The notes below the pieces were generated by a model. It ran no database searches and was not told the origin of the DNA. It saw nothing but the letters and a program-made list of their open reading frames with translations. Below, one piece after another: positions 63,837 through 64,000 of a stretch of 64,000 nt of DNA (the first letter of the stretch is position 1; each line of letters starts with the position of its first letter). The stretch is taken from the NCBI RefSeq assembly GCF_015461845.1, contig NZ_JACOPW010000002.1, positions 1,294,342 to 1,358,341 of the forward strand. Direction: 5' to 3'. Position numbers and translations under genes: made by a program. The stretch comes from Pseudomonas mucoides. Its GTDB lineage: Bacteria; Pseudomonadota; Gammaproteobacteria; Pseudomonadales; Pseudomonadaceae.

Positions 63837-64000
63837 TTAGAACACCGACTGAATTTTCAGGCCGGCCACCAGCGCGTTATCGACTTCATCAACACCGCCC
63901 GGGTGAGTGATGTATTGCAGGTTAGGACGCACGGTCAGCCAGTTGGTAACGTGGAAGCCGTAGTTGATTTCGTAGTTGTACTCGGTGGTCCGCAGTGGCG
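63837..64000 (-). CDS. OprB-type carbohydrate porin (partial, C-terminus)
   Basis: The frame enters from the right edge and stops at 63839-63837. The visible last 54 residues read TEYNYEINYGFHVTNWL, VRPNLQYITHPGGVDEVDN and ALVAGLKIQSVF. Alternating beta strands with a terminal Phe are typical of outer-membrane barrels, and NYGFHVTNWLTVRPNLQYI-type sequence is typical of the OprB glucose/carbohydrate porin family. Next to xylFGH it could serve pentose entry, though OprB is general. Only the end is seen. Confidence 0.8.
   Translation of the reverse strand, partial: PLRTTEYNYEINYGFHVTNWLTVRPNLQYITHPGGVDEVDNALVAGLKIQSVF

Overview
The window is chromosomal DNA from a Pseudomonas of the P. fluorescens group. 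The evidence is the high-GC codon use, the dispersed REP/REPIN repeats of the 'GTAGGAGTGAGCCTGCTCGC' type, the liu leucine-catabolism cluster, a CrcY-type and a PrrF-type small RNA, a LexA-like regulator related to PrtR, and DUF6124 and delta-60 proteins. I found no tRNA, rRNA, complete insertion sequence, prophage or CRISPR array. Both ends cut a gene: a GNAT acetyltransferase at the left and an OprB-type porin at the right.

Layout. 0-4.3 kb: GNAT (partial), exonuclease III, a phosphate-binding-protein/OmpA fusion and a delta-60 repeat protein. 4.4-6.7 kb: an acyl-CoA dehydrogenase divergent from a LysR regulator. 6.9-16.5 kb: leucine/isovalerate catabolism, with liuR, liuE, the sRNA CrcY behind a sigma-54 promoter, an acyl-CoA synthetase on the other strand, and liuABCD. 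LiuR-type palindromes lie before liuR and liuA. 16.5-17.8 kb: a LexA/PrtR-like repressor whose catalytic serine is alanine, a divergent DUF6124 gene, and a Fur-boxed PrrF sRNA. 18-25.3 kb: a betaine-type cluster (ABC transporter, P5C-reductase-like protein, TetR, DgcA-like demethylase, cupin) organised around a perfect 17-9-17 inverted repeat.

25.4-33.7 kb: an M14 peptidase, then cytochrome b561 and a catalase-like peroxidase. Next come a crotonase, a membrane flavoreductase-like protein and a stand-alone amino-acid adenylation protein, followed by an ECF sigma/anti-sigma pair. The ECF gene and the catalase operon carry the same GGAATAA-N14-CGTCT promoter, so the three-gene cassette appears to sit inside an ECF-catalase regulon. 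33.8-41.6 kb: an IclR-controlled polyamine/opine-type ABC transporter with an HcnABC-like three-subunit oxidase; a REPIN has landed at the junction of its first two subunit genes. 41.8-46.8 kb: ZapE, an LRR-protein kinase fusion, a YebC-family regulator and a short orphan VgrG. 46.8-53.7 kb: 2-aminoethylphosphonate use (FAD oxidase, OPA-family transporter, two LysR regulators, phnW, phnX). 53.8-57.6 kb: cytochrome b561, a D-cysteine desulfhydrase/ACC-deaminase-family enzyme and 2,4-dienoyl-CoA reductase. 57.9-63.3 kb: xylR and xylFGH, with a 29-codon xylA-like remnant where xylose isomerase would be expected. Then comes the 3' end of a porin gene.

Two regulatory layers link the parts. CrcY is an Hfq/Crc-titrating RNA, and an A-rich Hfq/Crc target motif overlaps the xylF ribosome-binding site, so carbon catabolite repression is visible at both ends of the window. 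The strongest candidate for an undescribed system is the adenylation / membrane redox / crotonase cassette at 28.4-32.2 kb.
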